From Nonomuraea coxensis DSM 45129 (lineage in GTDB: Bacteria; Actinomycetota; Actinomycetes; Streptosporangiales; Streptosporangiaceae): a stretch of DNA of 64,000 nt. This document shows positions 24,307 to 34,156 of this stretch, one piece after another. Within the stretch, counting starts at the first letter, position 1; each line of letters begins with the position of its first letter. The stretch covers positions 3,514,501 to 3,578,500 of the forward strand of contig NZ_CP068985.1 of assembly GCF_019397265.1 (NCBI RefSeq), written 5' to 3'. A program made the position numbers and the translations under genes. The notes under the pieces were generated by a model, which was not told the DNA's origin, ran no database searches, and saw only the letters and a list, made by a program, of their open reading frames with translations.

Positions 24307-24974
24307 GCCTGCTCGCCCAGCTCCAGTTGTCCGACTCCGCCTTCCCCGGCGGGTTGTACACGCTCTCGCACGGCCTGGAGGCCTACGTCCAGGCGGGGCC
24401 CGTGGACGTCGCCGCGCTGCTGGAGGACGTGCTGCTGCACGCGGCCGGCCCGGGGGACGCCACCGCGCTGGTGCTCGTCCACCGGGCCGTACGGGAGGAC
24501 GACTGGGACACGGTGGTGGCGGTCGACCAGCGGCTGCACGCCATCAAGCTGAACCGCGAGCTGCGGGCGGCGGCGACCAGGACCGGCAACCAGGTCCTGC
24601 GGACGGCCGCCACGGTCTTCGCCACCCCGGAGCTGTTCCGGCTGATGGAGCTGGTCGGGACGGGAGCCACGCCGGGCAACCACGCGGTCGTCCTCGGCAC
24701 GGCCTACGCCGGGCTGGGCGTGCCCGAGGACGGCGCGGTGACGGGCGACCTGTACGCCTTCGCGGCGAGCTGGGTCAGCTCGGCCGTCCGGCTGCGCCGC
24801 CTCGACTTCCGGCAGGCCCAGGCCACCCTGTACGGGGCCGCGCCCGCGATCGAGCGGGCCGCGGCCGCCGCGCTGGCCGCCCGCGACCCGCTCGACCTGT
24901 ACGCCGCCACCCCGATCGCCGACACGATGAGCTGCGCCCACGAGCGGGCGCCGGCTCGGCTCTTCACCACCTGA
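24303..24974 (+). CDS. ureF: Urease accessory protein UreF
   Basis: A 223-residue all-helical accessory protein: [29 protein letters not shown] at the N-terminus is the UreF signature, and the C-terminal region [14 protein letters not shown] is the segment that usually docks UreD/UreG. It acts in the UreDFG complex that carbamylates the lysine and delivers nickel. The ATG overlaps the ureC stop. Confidence 0.93.
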   Translation: MSLLAQLQLSDSAFPGGLYTLSHGLEAYVQAGPVDVAALLEDVLLHAAGPGDATALVLVHRAVREDDWDTVVAVDQRLHAIKLNRELRAAATRTGNQVLRTAATVFATPELFRLMELVGTGATPGNHAVVLGTAYAGLGVPEDGAVTGDLYAFAASWVSSAVRLRRLDFRQAQATLYGAAPAIERAAAAALAARDPLDLYAATPIADTMSCAHERAPARLFTT

Positions 24975-24989
24975 AAGGCGGGCACACCC

Positions 24990-25664
24990 ATGCATCAACA
25001 CCCGCATCCGCCCGTGGACACCGGCCTGACCACGGCGCTGGACCACGTCTTCAAGGTCGGCGTCGGCGGCCCGGTCGGCTCGGGCAAGACGGCGCTGATC
25101 GAGGCGCTCGTGCCGATCCTGCTGGAGCGCGGGCACGGCGTCGGCGTCATCACCAACGACATCTACACCCAGGAGGACGCCGACCACGTCAGGCGCACCC
25201 TGGACGGCGTGCTGGACCCGGCGCGGATCATGGGCGTGGAGACCGGCTCCTGCCCGCACACGGCGGTCCGCGACGACCCGTCCATGAACCTGGCCGCCGG
25301 CGCGGAGCTCGTGGAACGCTTCGTGGACATCGACACGCTGCTGTACGAGAGCGGCGGCGACAACCTCACGCTCACCTTCAGCCCGCTGCTGGCCGACGTC
25401 TACGTGTTCGTGCTGGACACCGGCGAGGGCGACAAGATGCCGCGCAAGCGCGGGCCGGGCATCACCGACTCCGACCTGCTGGTCATCAACAAGATCGACA
25501 TCGCGCCGTACGTGCGGGCCGACCTGGAGGTGATGGCCCGGGACGCCGACCGGGTCCGCGAGGGCAGGCCGGTGATCCTCACCGACGCCCTGCGGGGCAC
25601 GGGCCTGCCGGAGGTCGCGGACTTCATCACCAGCCGCAGGCGCGCATGCTCGCCGAGCGCCTAG
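24990..25664 (+). CDS. ureG: Urease accessory GTPase UreG
   Basis: A 224-residue SIMIBI GTPase with P-loop GPVGSGKT (27-34), switch/metal motif ETGSCPHTAVRDDPSMN (the usual Cys-Pro-His nickel site), and DLLVINKIDIAPYV (NKxD). A short His-rich N-terminus (MHQHPHPP) may bind metal. It provides GTP-driven nickel delivery. The C-terminus overlaps ureD by 19 bp. GGCGGGC is the only upstream ribosome-binding candidate. Confidence 0.96.
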   Translation: MHQHPHPPVDTGLTTALDHVFKVGVGGPVGSGKTALIEALVPILLERGHGVGVITNDIYTQEDADHVRRTLDGVLDPARIMGVETGSCPHTAVRDDPSMNLAAGAELVERFVDIDTLLYESGGDNLTLTFSPLLADVYVFVLDTGEGDKMPRKRGPGITDSDLLVINKIDIAPYVRADLEVMARDADRVREGRPVILTDALRGTGLPEVADFITSRRRACSPSA

Positions 25665-26587
25665 ACCGGCTCGCGGCCGGCCACTACACGATCCCCTCCG
25701 TCCCGGAGGAGGTGGCCAGGCACGCGCAGGCCCTGGACACCCTGCAGGTCGGCACCTCAGGCAAGGTGGGCGTGCTCGACCTGACCTTCGAGCGGCGGGG
25801 CGGGCGCACCGAGCTGACGGGCCACTACCAGAAGACGCCGCTGCAGATCATGCGGCCGCTCTACTACGACCCGGCCCGCCCCGACCTGCCGTACGTGATC
25901 GTCATGTCCGCCGGCGCCGGCGTGCTGCAGGGCGACCGCTACCGGCTGGACGTGACCTGCGGCGCGGACGCCGCCGTGCACGTGACCACCCAGACCGCCA
26001 CCAAGGTCTACCGGATGGAACAGGACTACGGCACGCAGCTCGTCCACCTCACGGTCGGCCCCGGCGGCTACCTGGAGTACCTGCCGGATCCGCTGATCCC
26101 GTTCGCCGGCTCCCGCTACTACCAGCGCACGCACCTGACGTGCGATCCCGGCGGCTCGGCGATCCTCGCCGAGACGATGCTGGCCGGCCGGCTGGCCCGG
26201 GGTGAGCGGCACGCCTACACCGCCTGCTGCACCGACCTGGCCGTGCACCGCCCCGGCGGCACGCTGGTGTGCGCCGACCCGCTCAGGCTCGTCCCCGGGC
26301 GCGCCCCCGTCACCGGCCCGGCCATGTTCGGCGATCACGGGGTGCTGTCCACCCTGTACGTCGTCACCCCGGCCGTCGAGGCGGGCGCCCTGGCCGACGC
26401 CCTGCACGAGGTGGTGGCGGGCAGCGGGCTGGCGGGCGGGGCGAGCACCCTGCCGGACGGGGCGGGCGCCTGGGTCCGGCTGCTGGGGCCGGAGTCCCCG
26501 CCCGTCCAGGCGACGCTGGACCGGCTGTGGGATCTCGCCCGGCGCCTGATCGTGGGACATCCCGCGCCCGACCGGCGCAAACCCTGA
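25646..26587 (+). CDS. ureD: Urease accessory protein UreD/UreH
   Basis: A 313-residue UreD-like scaffold protein: QKTPLQIMRPLYYDP, VIVMSAGAGVLQGDRYRLDVTCGADAAVHVTTQTATKVYRME and YLEYLPDPLIPFAGSRYYQRT are typical. It recruits UreF and UreG to the apo-enzyme. It is last in the operon; ureE, the nickel chaperone, is absent from this cluster, which is common when UreG has its own His stretch. Confidence 0.93.
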   Translation: MLAERLDRLAAGHYTIPSVPEEVARHAQALDTLQVGTSGKVGVLDLTFERRGGRTELTGHYQKTPLQIMRPLYYDPARPDLPYVIVMSAGAGVLQGDRYRLDVTCGADAAVHVTTQTATKVYRMEQDYGTQLVHLTVGPGGYLEYLPDPLIPFAGSRYYQRTHLTCDPGGSAILAETMLAGRLARGERHAYTACCTDLAVHRPGGTLVCADPLRLVPGRAPVTGPAMFGDHGVLSTLYVVTPAVEAGALADALHEVVAGSGLAGGASTLPDGAGAWVRLLGPESPPVQATLDRLWDLARRLIVGHPAPDRRKP

Positions 26588-26594
26588 ACGACCG

Positions 26595-26611
26595 CGGCTC
26601 CAGGGGAGCCG
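26595..26611 (+). terminator. Short hairpin after the urease operon
   Basis: CGGCTCC and GGAGCCG arms with a 3-nt loop lie 8 bp after ureD. It is weak (7 pairs) and no T-run follows. Confidence 0.4.
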
Positions 26612-26654
26612 GACACGAGTGAGATCTCCGCGCGGGTGGGCCGCCGGACAGCCG

Positions 26655-28592
26655 ATGGGGGACGACGGGGGGCACGCGGTGGCCGATCACGAACCGGATG
26701 CCGGCGAGCCCCCGGCAGCACACCCGCGCACGAGCCTGGCGGAGGACCGCGCCGTCGCCACCACGGGCGCCCTCCTGTCGACGAAGCGGGCGCCCAAGGT
26801 CCAGCTCCAGCACGGCGAGGGCGCCAAGAGCCACCTGACCAGCCTCCAGGGGCTGGTGGCGCTCTCCCTCGACGCGCTGAGCTCCGTCGCCTACGGCCCG
26901 GAGGCGATCGCCCTCGTCCTCGTCGCCGCGGGCAGCGCCGCGGTCGGCCACACGCTGCCGATCACGCTGGCCATCGCCGCGCTGCTCATCCTGCTGGTCA
27001 CCTCCTACTGCCAGGTGATCGCCGCCTTCCCCGACGGCGGCGGCTCCTACGCGGTGGCCAAGCGGAGCTTCGGCCCGATGGTGAGCCTGCTGGCCGCCGC
27101 CGCGCTCGTCGTGGACTACGTGCTCACCGTCGCGGTGAGCCTCGCGGCGGGCGCCGCGAGCCTCGCCTCCGCCTTCCCCGTCCTCCGTCCCCACCTCCTG
27201 GCGACCTGCCTGGTGGCGCTGGCCGTGCTCACCGCGGTGAACCTGTACGGCATCGCCGACAGCGCCCGCGTGCTGGCCGTGCCGACCCTGCTGTTCATCG
27301 CGAGCATCCTCGGCATGGTCGTCGTCGGCCTGGCCCGCTCCCACCCTGTGGCGGTCGTCGGCACGGCCGAGCCCCTGCCCGCGCACGAGGCGCTCAGCGT
27401 GCTGCTGATCCTCAAGGCGTTCTCCTCGGGCTGCTCGGCGCTGACCGGCGTGGAGGCCATCGCGAACGGGGTGCCGATGTTCCGCCGGCCGCGGGTGCGC
27501 CGGGCCCAGCGGACCGAGCTGACGCTCGGCGTGCTGCTCGGGGCGATGCTGATCGGGACGGCGCTGCTCATCCGGCGCGACGAGGTCGTGCCGCGCTCGG
27601 GCGTCACCATTCTCGCCCAGCTCACCGCGGGCGCCTACGGCACGGGCTGGCTCTACCTCGCGGTCAACATCATCGTCACCCTCGCGCTCGGACTGGCCGC
27701 CAACACCAGCTTCGGCGGCCTGCCGGTGCTGATGGCGCTGCTGGCCAAGGACCACCGGCTCCCGCACCTGTTCACCCTGCGCTCCGAACGGCCCGTCCAC
27801 CGTTACGGCGTCGTCGCGGTGGCCGTGCTCGCCGCGCTGCTCCTGATCACGCTGGACGCGCAGACGCACCGGCTGATCCCGCTGTTCGCGATCGGGGTGT
27901 TCACCGGCTTCACGATCAGCCAGCTCGGGCTCGTCCGCTACTGGAGGGGGGAACGCCCGCCGGGGTGGGCGCGCAGGGCGCTGCTGAACGGCACCGGCGC
28001 CGTCGCGACGACGGTGGCCACGCTGGTGCTGCTCGTCACGAAGTTCACCGAAGGGGCCTGGGCGGTGCTCGTGGCCGTGCCGCTGCTGATCCTGCTCTTC
28101 AGGAGCGTGGAGCGCTACTACGGCAGGGTCGCGGCCGCGCTCGGGCTCGGCCGGCCGCCGGCCGCGCCGCACCGCCCCGCGCCGGAGGACCGGCTGGTGA
28201 TCGTCCCCCTCAGCCCGAGGTCCGCGATCAGCGTCCTGTCGGAACGGGCGCTCAGCGCGGCACTGGCCGTCGGCGGGGAGGTCGTCGCCGTCGTCGTCTC
28301 CAACACCTCCGACGAACTCGGCGACCTGCGCGCGAGGTGGGAGCGGTGGAACCCGCACGTCCAGCTGAAGATCCTCGACAGCCCCCGCCACGCGGTGGTC
28401 CGCCCCGTCGTCGAGTACGTGCGCCGCCACGAGGCGGACGGCCGGTGGATCGCCGTGGTGATCCCGCGGATCGAGCCGCCCCATCCCCGCTACCGGCTCC
28501 TGCACACCCAGCGCGATCTGCTCCTGGCCGCGTCCCTGCGTGACCACACGAGCGCGATGGTGTGCTTCGTGCCGTTCCGCTTCCAGGGCTGA
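26655..28592 (+). CDS. APC-superfamily permease
   Basis: A 645-residue transporter with about twelve membrane helices: SLDALSSVAYGPEAI (helix 1 unwound region of APC transporters), FPDGGGSYAVAKRSFG, SGCSALTGVEAIANGVPMF and FAIGVFTGFTISQLGL. The C-terminal 150 residues are cytoplasmic and contain LVIVPLSPRSAISVLSERALSAALAVGGEVVAVVV, a UspA-like beta-alpha domain fused to the permease. The substrate is not clear (amino acid or potassium). The start is uncertain (GTG 26619, ATG 26655 or GTG 26679); the N-terminal 50 residues are polar. Confidence 0.8.
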   Translation: MGDDGGHAVADHEPDAGEPPAAHPRTSLAEDRAVATTGALLSTKRAPKVQLQHGEGAKSHLTSLQGLVALSLDALSSVAYGPEAIALVLVAAGSAAVGHTLPITLAIAALLILLVTSYCQVIAAFPDGGGSYAVAKRSFGPMVSLLAAAALVVDYVLTVAVSLAAGAASLASAFPVLRPHLLATCLVALAVLTAVNLYGIADSARVLAVPTLLFIASILGMVVVGLARSHPVAVVGTAEPLPAHEALSVLLILKAFSSGCSALTGVEAIANGVPMFRRPRVRRAQRTELTLGVLLGAMLIGTALLIRRDEVVPRSGVTILAQLTAGAYGTGWLYLAVNIIVTLALGLAANTSFGGLPVLMALLAKDHRLPHLFTLRSERPVHRYGVVAVAVLAALLLITLDAQTHRLIPLFAIGVFTGFTISQLGLVRYWRGERPPGWARRALLNGTGAVATTVATLVLLVTKFTEGAWAVLVAVPLLILLFRSVERYYGRVAAALGLGRPPAAPHRPAPEDRLVIVPLSPRSAISVLSERALSAALAVGGEVVAVVVSNTSDELGDLRARWERWNPHVQLKILDSPRHAVVRPVVEYVRRHEADGRWIAVVIPRIEPPHPRYRLLHTQRDLLLAASLRDHTSAMVCFVPFRFQG

Positions 28593-28595
28593 GCG

Positions 28596-30953
28596 TCACC
28601 CGCGGGGCCGGCGCGGGCGGGGCTCGCGGCCGGGCGGCTGGTGAACCTCCCGCTCCGGCGCGGGCCGGGGCGGATTGGGCCGGGTGACCTCCTCCTGGCC
28701 CAGGTCGAACTCCTCGCCGTGGTGGGTCAGCGTGATCGGCGGCCCTTCCAGGAGCCGGTAGGCCGTCGTCTCCTCCGTGGCGCTGACGCTCATCAGGCTG
28801 CCGCGGTAACGCAGCCGGAAGGCGAGCCGGGTGATGCCGGAGGGCAGGGAGGGCGCGAAGCACATCCGCCCCCCGCCCGCGCGCATCCCGCCGAACCCGG
28901 CCACGAGCGCGATCCACGCCCCGGCCAGCGACGCCATGTGCACGCCGTCCACGGTGTTCTTCTCCAGGTCGGCGAGGTCCATCAGCGCCGCCTCCCCGAG
29001 ATAGCGGTAGGCCAGCTCCAGATACCCCACCTCGGCGGCGATGACCGCCTGGGTGCAGGCGGACAGGGACGAGTCCCGCACCGTCAGAGCCTCGTAATAG
29101 GCGAAGTTCCCGGCCTTCTGCTCCGGCGTGAAGGCGTCCCCGCGCAGATGCATCGCGAGCACCACGTCCGCCTGCTTGACCACCTGCCGCCGGTAGAGGT
29201 CGAAGTAGGGGAAGTGCAGCAGCAGCGGATACCGGTCGGGACCCGTCGCCGCGAAGTCCCAGAGCGCGTGCTGCGTGAACCCCTCGCTCTGCGGATGCAC
29301 CCCCAGCCGCTCGTCCCAGGGGACGGTCATCGCCTCCGCCGCATCCCGCCACCGGCGGATCTCCTCCTCCGTGACCTGAAGCCGCGCCGCCACGGCCGGA
29401 TGGCGGGCCGCGGCCTCGGCCGCCTCACGCAGGTTCCGCTGGGCCAGCAGGTTCGTGTACACGTTGTTGTCGGTGACGGCGGTGTACTCGTCCGGTCCGG
29501 TCACGCCGTCGATGCGGTACCGCCCCGACGCGTCGTGGTGCCCCAGGGCGCACCACAGCCGGGCCGTCTCGACGAGCACGTGCAGGCCGGTGTCACGGTC
29601 GAACGCCGCGTCCTGGCAGGCGTCGACGTACTGGGCGACGGCGTGCGCGATGTCGGCGTTGACGTGGAAGGCCGCGGCTCCCGCCGGCCAGTAGCCGGAG
29701 CACTCCTCGCCGTGGATGGTCCGCCAGGGGAAGGCGGCCCCGCGCAGCCCCAGCTGCCTGGCGCGCGCCCGGGCCAGGGGAAGGATGGACCGCCGCCACG
29801 ACAGCGCGTCCGCGACGGCTCTCGGATAGGTGTGGGTGAGCACGGGCAGCACGAAGATCTCGGTGTCCCAGAAGGCGTGACCGTCGTAGCCGGACCCGGT
29901 CAGGCCCTTGGCCGGTATGGGGCGCTCCTCCAGGCGCGCGGCGGACTGCAGCAGGTGGAACAGCCCGAAACGCACGGCCTGCTGCACCTCGGCGTCGCCC
30001 TCCACCTCCACGTCCGCGCCGTCCCAGAACGCGTCCAGGAAGCGCCGCTGGTCCGCGCGCAGGCCGTCCCAGCCGACCAGGCGGGCGGCCGCCAGCGCCG
30101 CGGCCACCTGGTCGTGCAGGGCGGGCCGCGACCGCTTGGCCGACCACCCGTAGGAGAAGAACTTGACCAGCCGCAGCTTCTGCCCAGGCGACAGCATCGT
30201 GGCCACGGTGACCCGGCTCACGTCGTCGCTGCCCTGCGCCTCGGTCACGGTGCCGTCCGGCCCGTCGATCTCGTGCCACATGCCCGCGGCGACCCGCAGC
30301 CCGCTGGCCCGGGTGCGGTGCACCATGATCGCCAGGTTGTCCCCGTCGACGACGCTGTCCTCCGCGACCAAGGGGGACCGCAGCGTCGCGGCGGCGCGCG
30401 GGTCACCGCCCGCCGACGTCTGGGTCTCGTTGGCGACCAGCTCCGACTGGACGACGAGGTGGGTCGGCCGGTCGACGGCCTCGACCTCGTACCGGATCGC
30501 GGCGACCGCGCGATGGGTGTACGACACCAGCCGCGTGGACCTGATCCGCACCGAGGTGCCGGTCGGCGACGTCCAGCGCGCCGTGCGCGTGAGGGTGCCC
30601 GCGCGCAGGTCCAGCACCCGCTCGTGCTGGTGCAACGTCCCGTAGCGCAGGTCGAAGGGCTCGTCGCCGACCAGCAGCCGGATCAGCTTGCCGTTGGTGA
30701 CGTTCACCACCGTCTGCCCCGACTCCGGGTATCCGTAGCCCGCCTCCGCGTACGGCAGCGGCCTCAGCTCGTAGAACCCGTTGAGGAAGGTGCCCGGCGC
30801 CCCGTGCGGCTCGCCCTCGTCCAGGTTGCCGCGCAGGCCGATGTGCCCGTTGGACAGCGCGAACACCGACTCGGTCTGCGCCAGTACGTCCAGGTCCAGC
30901 CGGCGCTCCGTGAGCGTCCACGGCGCGACCTCGAACGCGGGGTGCCGGATCAT
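28596..30953 (-). CDS. Glycoside hydrolase family 65 sugar phosphorylase
   Basis: A 785-residue GH65 protein with N-terminal super-sandwich ([34 protein letters not shown]), linker, (alpha/alpha)6 barrel and C-terminal sheet. The general acid is Glu489 in [22 protein letters not shown] holds the Lys-Gln of the phosphate site, so phosphorolysis rather than hydrolysis is likely. Possible substrates are trehalose, maltose, kojibiose or nigerose; these cannot be told apart by eye. It overlaps the upstream HAD gene by ATGA and ends in a Pro/Arg-rich tail of about 25 residues. Confidence 0.93.
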   Translation of the reverse strand: MIRHPAFEVAPWTLTERRLDLDVLAQTESVFALSNGHIGLRGNLDEGEPHGAPGTFLNGFYELRPLPYAEAGYGYPESGQTVVNVTNGKLIRLLVGDEPFDLRYGTLHQHERVLDLRAGTLTRTARWTSPTGTSVRIRSTRLVSYTHRAVAAIRYEVEAVDRPTHLVVQSELVANETQTSAGGDPRAAATLRSPLVAEDSVVDGDNLAIMVHRTRASGLRVAAGMWHEIDGPDGTVTEAQGSDDVSRVTVATMLSPGQKLRLVKFFSYGWSAKRSRPALHDQVAAALAAARLVGWDGLRADQRRFLDAFWDGADVEVEGDAEVQQAVRFGLFHLLQSAARLEERPIPAKGLTGSGYDGHAFWDTEIFVLPVLTHTYPRAVADALSWRRSILPLARARARQLGLRGAAFPWRTIHGEECSGYWPAGAAAFHVNADIAHAVAQYVDACQDAAFDRDTGLHVLVETARLWCALGHHDASGRYRIDGVTGPDEYTAVTDNNVYTNLLAQRNLREAAEAAARHPAVAARLQVTEEEIRRWRDAAEAMTVPWDERLGVHPQSEGFTQHALWDFAATGPDRYPLLLHFPYFDLYRRQVVKQADVVLAMHLRGDAFTPEQKAGNFAYYEALTVRDSSLSACTQAVIAAEVGYLELAYRYLGEAALMDLADLEKNTVDGVHMASLAGAWIALVAGFGGMRAGGGRMCFAPSLPSGITRLAFRLRYRGSLMSVSATEETTAYRLLEGPPITLTHHGEEFDLGQEEVTRPNPPRPAPEREVHQPPGREPRPRRPRG

Positions 30954-31714
30954 CGTGCCTCCCGGGGCCGCGTCCCCTGCTCCAGGAGGTCGGCCAGGTC
31001 GGTGACCACGACGTCCGCGCCGTGCCGGCGCAGCGCCTCCGCCTGCCCCGCCCGGTCGACGCCGACGACGAAGCCGAACCCTCCCGCCCGGCCGGCCGCG
31101 ACCCCCGCCAGGGCGTCCTCGAACACCGCCGCCTCCGACGGCTTCAGCGCCAGCGCCTCGGCCGCCGCGAGATACATGTCCGGGGCCGGCTTGCCCGCCA
31201 GCCCCCGCTCCCGGGCCACGACGCCGTCGATCCTGGCCTCGAACTCCGAGGCGAGCCCCGCGGCCGTCAGGACGTGCGCGGTGTTGGCGCTCGACGACAC
31301 CACGGCCCTGCGCAGTCCCGCGTCCCGGACCGCGGCGAGGTAGCGGACGGAGCCGGGGAACACCTGCACGCCGTCCCTGTCGATGATCGCCTGGACGAGC
31401 TGGTTCTTCCTGTTGCTGAGCCCGTTGACGGTCATCGCGCCGGGCGGGTCGTCCGGTGTCCCCTCCGGGAGGCTGACGCCCCGCGCCCGCAGGAAGCTCC
31501 GCGCCCCGTCCACGCGCTTCTTGCCGTCGACGTAGCGGTCGTAGTCGGCCTTCGCGTCGAAGGGCACGAACGGCGTCCCCGACCGGTCGGCCCGCTTCCG
31601 CAGGAACTCGTCGAACATCGTCTTCCACGCGGCGGCGTGCACGGTGGCGGTGCGCGTCAGCACGCCGTCCATGTCGAACAGGCACCCGCGAATTCCCTCA
31701 GGCATCCCCAGCAT
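30950..31714 (-). CDS. HAD-family beta-phosphoglucomutase-like protein
   Basis: A 254-residue HAD protein. Motifs are [21 protein letters not shown] (nucleophile Asp), [34 protein letters not shown] and [26 protein letters not shown]. It is a clear paralogue of the HAD protein at 543-1289 and likewise directly precedes a GH65 gene. It probably turns the phosphorylase product beta-glucose-1-phosphate into glucose-6-phosphate. Start ATG 31714 has GGGGGA upstream. Unlike the other pair, no DosR-like box is seen in front. Confidence 0.9.
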   Translation of the reverse strand: MLGMPEGIRGCLFDMDGVLTRTATVHAAAWKTMFDEFLRKRADRSGTPFVPFDAKADYDRYVDGKKRVDGARSFLRARGVSLPEGTPDDPPGAMTVNGLSNRKNQLVQAIIDRDGVQVFPGSVRYLAAVRDAGLRRAVVSSSANTAHVLTAAGLASEFEARIDGVVARERGLAGKPAPDMYLAAAEALALKPSEAAVFEDALAGVAAGRAGGFGFVVGVDRAGQAEALRRHGADVVVTDLADLLEQGTRPREAR

Positions 31715-31759
31715 TCGTCCCCCTAGGGAGGGAATACCCGCCTGACCTGCTGATACCCG

Positions 31760-33460
31760 TCAGCTGTCGGACCGGGCGGCGGGCAGGACGCCGTCCCGGT
31801 GGAGGCGGTGGCGGGCGGCGGCGATCGCCTCGGGGGTGGTGGCGAACACCTGCCCGGCCTCGTCGAGGCGCGAGATGACGCCGAGGGCGCGCAGCGGGCG
31901 GTGGTGGCCGTCGCGGATGCCGGAGACGTACACGGTGATGCCGCGGCGCTCCAGGCGGGAGATGGCGTCGCCGAGCACCAGCGCGCCGCTCGCGTCCACG
32001 GTGGTGACCCTGGACATCCGCAGGACGACCACCGAGACGTCGGCGACCTCGGACAGCTCCAGCAGGAAACGGTGCGCGGCGGCGAAGAACAGCGGCCCGT
32101 CCAGCCGGTAGGCGACGATGTGCTCGGCCAGCAGTGCGTGCTCCTCGGCGTCGTGGTCGCCGGGCAGGTCCGGGTGCAGCGGCATCGCGTCCAGCCGGAC
32201 GTCGCGGGCGATGGCGCGCAGCGCCAGCGCGCCGGCCACGATCAGGCCGAGGATGACGGCGGCGACCAGGTCGAGGGCGAGGGTGGCGATCGCGGTCAGC
32301 GCGAGCACGAGCGCGTCGGACCTGGTGGAGCGGAGCATCGCGGCGACCGAGCCGACCTCGACCATCCGCACCGCCGTGGCCAGCAGCACCCCCGCCAGCG
32401 CCGCCAGCGGGATGCGCGCCACGAGGTCGGCGGCGGTGAACACGATCACCCCGAGAATCGCGGCGTGGGCGAGCGCGGCCAGCCGGGAGGAGGCGCCCGA
32501 GCGCACGTTGACGGCGGTGCGGGCGATCGCGCCCGTGGCCGGCACGCCGCCGAACAGCGGTGCCACCAGGTTGGCCAGCCCCTGGCCGAACAGCTCCCTG
32601 TCGGGGTCGTGCCGGTGGTTGACGCTCATGCCGTCGGCGACGGCGGCCGACAGCAGCGACTCCAGCGCGGCGAGCGCGGCCACCGCGACGGCGGGGGCGA
32701 GCAGCGAGCCCAGCGCGCTCACGTCGAGGAAGGACAGCGACGGGGCGGGCAGCCCGGAGGGCAGGGCGTCGATGCGCGTCACCGGCAGGGCGGCCAGCTC
32801 GGCGACGACGGTGGCGGCGACCACGGCCAGCAGCGAGAACGGCACGCCGGGCCGCAGGCGCGCCCCGCCCAGCATCACCGCCGCGACCGCGACGGCCATC
32901 GTGAGCGCCATCCAGTCGGGGTGGGCGGCGAAGGCGAGCACCGCCTGCCAGGCCACGGCCAGCACCTTGTCCCCTTCCGGGGTGGGCACGCCGAGCGCGG
33001 CCGGCACCTGCTGCAGGCCGATCACGCATGCGATGCCCAGGGTGAAGCCCTCCACCACCGGTGCGGGGACGAGCGCCATGTAGCGGCCCGCCCGCGCCAG
33101 GGCCAGCCCCATCAGCAGCAGCCCGGCCAGCACCCCCACCGTGAGCACGCCCGACGCGCCGTGCGCGTGCATGATCGGCACCAGCACGACCGTCATGGCC
33201 CCGGTCGGCCCGGACACCTGCAGCGCGGACCCGCCGAAGAGGGCGGCGAGGACACCGGCCACCACCGCGGTGGCCAGCCCGGCCTCGGCCCCGAGGCCGG
33301 AGGAGATGCCGAACCCCAGCGCCAGAGGCAGCGCCACGATCGCCACCGTCAGCCCGGCGAGCAGGTCGCGCCGCGGATGGCGGCCCATCGCGGCCAGGTC
33401 GGCGCGGGCGGGCAGGACGGAGCGCAGGCGGCCGAGGCCCGCCGTGAGCAGGGGATTCAC
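31760..33460 (-). CDS. SulP/SLC26 anion transporter with STAS domain
   Basis: A 566-residue transporter with about 12-14 membrane helices (SGLGAEAGLATAVVAGVLAALFGGSALQVSGPTGAMTVVL is the SulP signature) and a C-terminal STAS domain from about residue 440 (LDGPLFFAAAHRF, VVVLRMSRVTTVDASGALVLGDAI). Substrates may be sulfate, bicarbonate or another anion. The GTG start overlaps the ArsR-type regulator stop (GTGA), so both form one operon under the 20-bp palindrome at 33843-33862. Confidence 0.92.
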   Translation of the reverse strand: MNPLLTAGLGRLRSVLPARADLAAMGRHPRRDLLAGLTVAIVALPLALGFGISSGLGAEAGLATAVVAGVLAALFGGSALQVSGPTGAMTVVLVPIMHAHGASGVLTVGVLAGLLLMGLALARAGRYMALVPAPVVEGFTLGIACVIGLQQVPAALGVPTPEGDKVLAVAWQAVLAFAAHPDWMALTMAVAVAAVMLGGARLRPGVPFSLLAVVAATVVAELAALPVTRIDALPSGLPAPSLSFLDVSALGSLLAPAVAVAALAALESLLSAAVADGMSVNHRHDPDRELFGQGLANLVAPLFGGVPATGAIARTAVNVRSGASSRLAALAHAAILGVIVFTAADLVARIPLAALAGVLLATAVRMVEVGSVAAMLRSTRSDALVLALTAIATLALDLVAAVILGLIVAGALALRAIARDVRLDAMPLHPDLPGDHDAEEHALLAEHIVAYRLDGPLFFAAAHRFLLELSEVADVSVVVLRMSRVTTVDASGALVLGDAISRLERRGITVYVSGIRDGHHRPLRALGVISRLDEAGQVFATTPEAIAAARHRLHRDGVLPAARSDS

Positions 33461-33798
33461 CGGTGGTCGGCCTCTTCTTCGAGGAGCTCGTTGAGCAGCG
33501 CGTGCCGGCCGGAAAGCTTGGCGCTCAGCAGGGCGCGGGCCGCCCGCAGCAGCTCGGCGACGTCGCCGCCGGACAGCGCGTACACGACGGTCGAGCCGTC
33601 GCGGCGGGCGGTGACCAGCTCGGAGCGGCGCAGCACGGCCAGGTGCTGGGACAGCCCGGTCGCCTCGACCTCGATCGCGGCCAGCAGGTCGCGGACCGGC
33701 TTCGGCCCGTCCTGGAGCAGCTCCAGGACGCGGATGCGCACCGGATGGCCCAGCAGCCGGAACAGCTCGGCCTTGGCTTCGTACAGGGGCACCGACAT
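33457..33798 (-). CDS. ArsR-family winged-helix repressor of the SulP operon
   Basis: A 113-residue ArsR/SmtB-type protein: YEAKAELFRLLGHPVRIRVLELLQDGPKPVRDLLAAIEVEATGLSQHLAVLRRSELVTARRDGSTVVYALS. No Cys pair or obvious metal site is present, so the signal could be redox, persulfide or another cue. ATG 33798 is used rather than 33840 because the palindromic operator lies in front of it and the homology starts there. Its product probably represses itself and the SulP gene. ArsR-like regulators with SulP transporters are a repeated actinobacterial arrangement. Confidence 0.87.
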   Translation of the reverse strand: MSVPLYEAKAELFRLLGHPVRIRVLELLQDGPKPVRDLLAAIEVEATGLSQHLAVLRRSELVTARRDGSTVVYALSGGDVAELLRAARALLSAKLSGRHALLNELLEEEADHR

Positions 33799-33842
33799 CT
33801 TCCGCGTATCCTCTCCTCGCCGGCCGTTGTCATTCTGCACGC

Positions 33843-33862
33843 AATTGCGAAATTTCGCAATT
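33843..33862. promoter_or_regulatory. Perfect 20-bp palindromic operator
   Basis: AATTGCGAAATTTCGCAATT is a perfect palindrome, 45 bp upstream of the ArsR-type start codon, in an AT-rich patch that stands out from the GC-rich background. ArsR/SmtB repressors bind imperfect 12-2-12-like palindromes at such positions, so this is very likely its autoregulatory site. Confidence 0.8.
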
Positions 33863-33900
33863 CGGTAGGTTCGAAGGTGGGGGCGACTCGTCCTGGGCCG

Positions 33901-33914
33901 GGGACCTAAGTCCC
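33901..33914. promoter_or_regulatory. DosR/DevR-like box between arsR-sulP and a universal stress protein
   Basis: GGGACCTAAGTCCC differs from the mycobacterial DosR core by one base. It lies 243 bp before the ATG of the stress protein at 34157 and 103 bp before the ArsR-type start, and could serve either. A GC hairpin (GCGGCCC/GGGCCGC, 33931-33948) follows. Confidence 0.65.
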
Positions 33915-34156
33915 GACAGGCCCGGTACTTGCGGCCCTACGGGGCCGCCTCCTCCGGCGGGAACCTGGACACAGACACCCGCTGAGGTTCCAGATAGATA
34001 TCCCATCCTTCGACGGTCCCGGCCCACGGGAACGGTGGCGCCGACCGGCAGTCACGGCCGCCGAGCCCGGCTCGGCCGGGGCCGATATCCTCACCTCAGC
34101 GGGTGTCCTCGCCTGCCGGTCGAGCGCGGGGGAGAGGCACGGAGGAGGAGCGTGGC

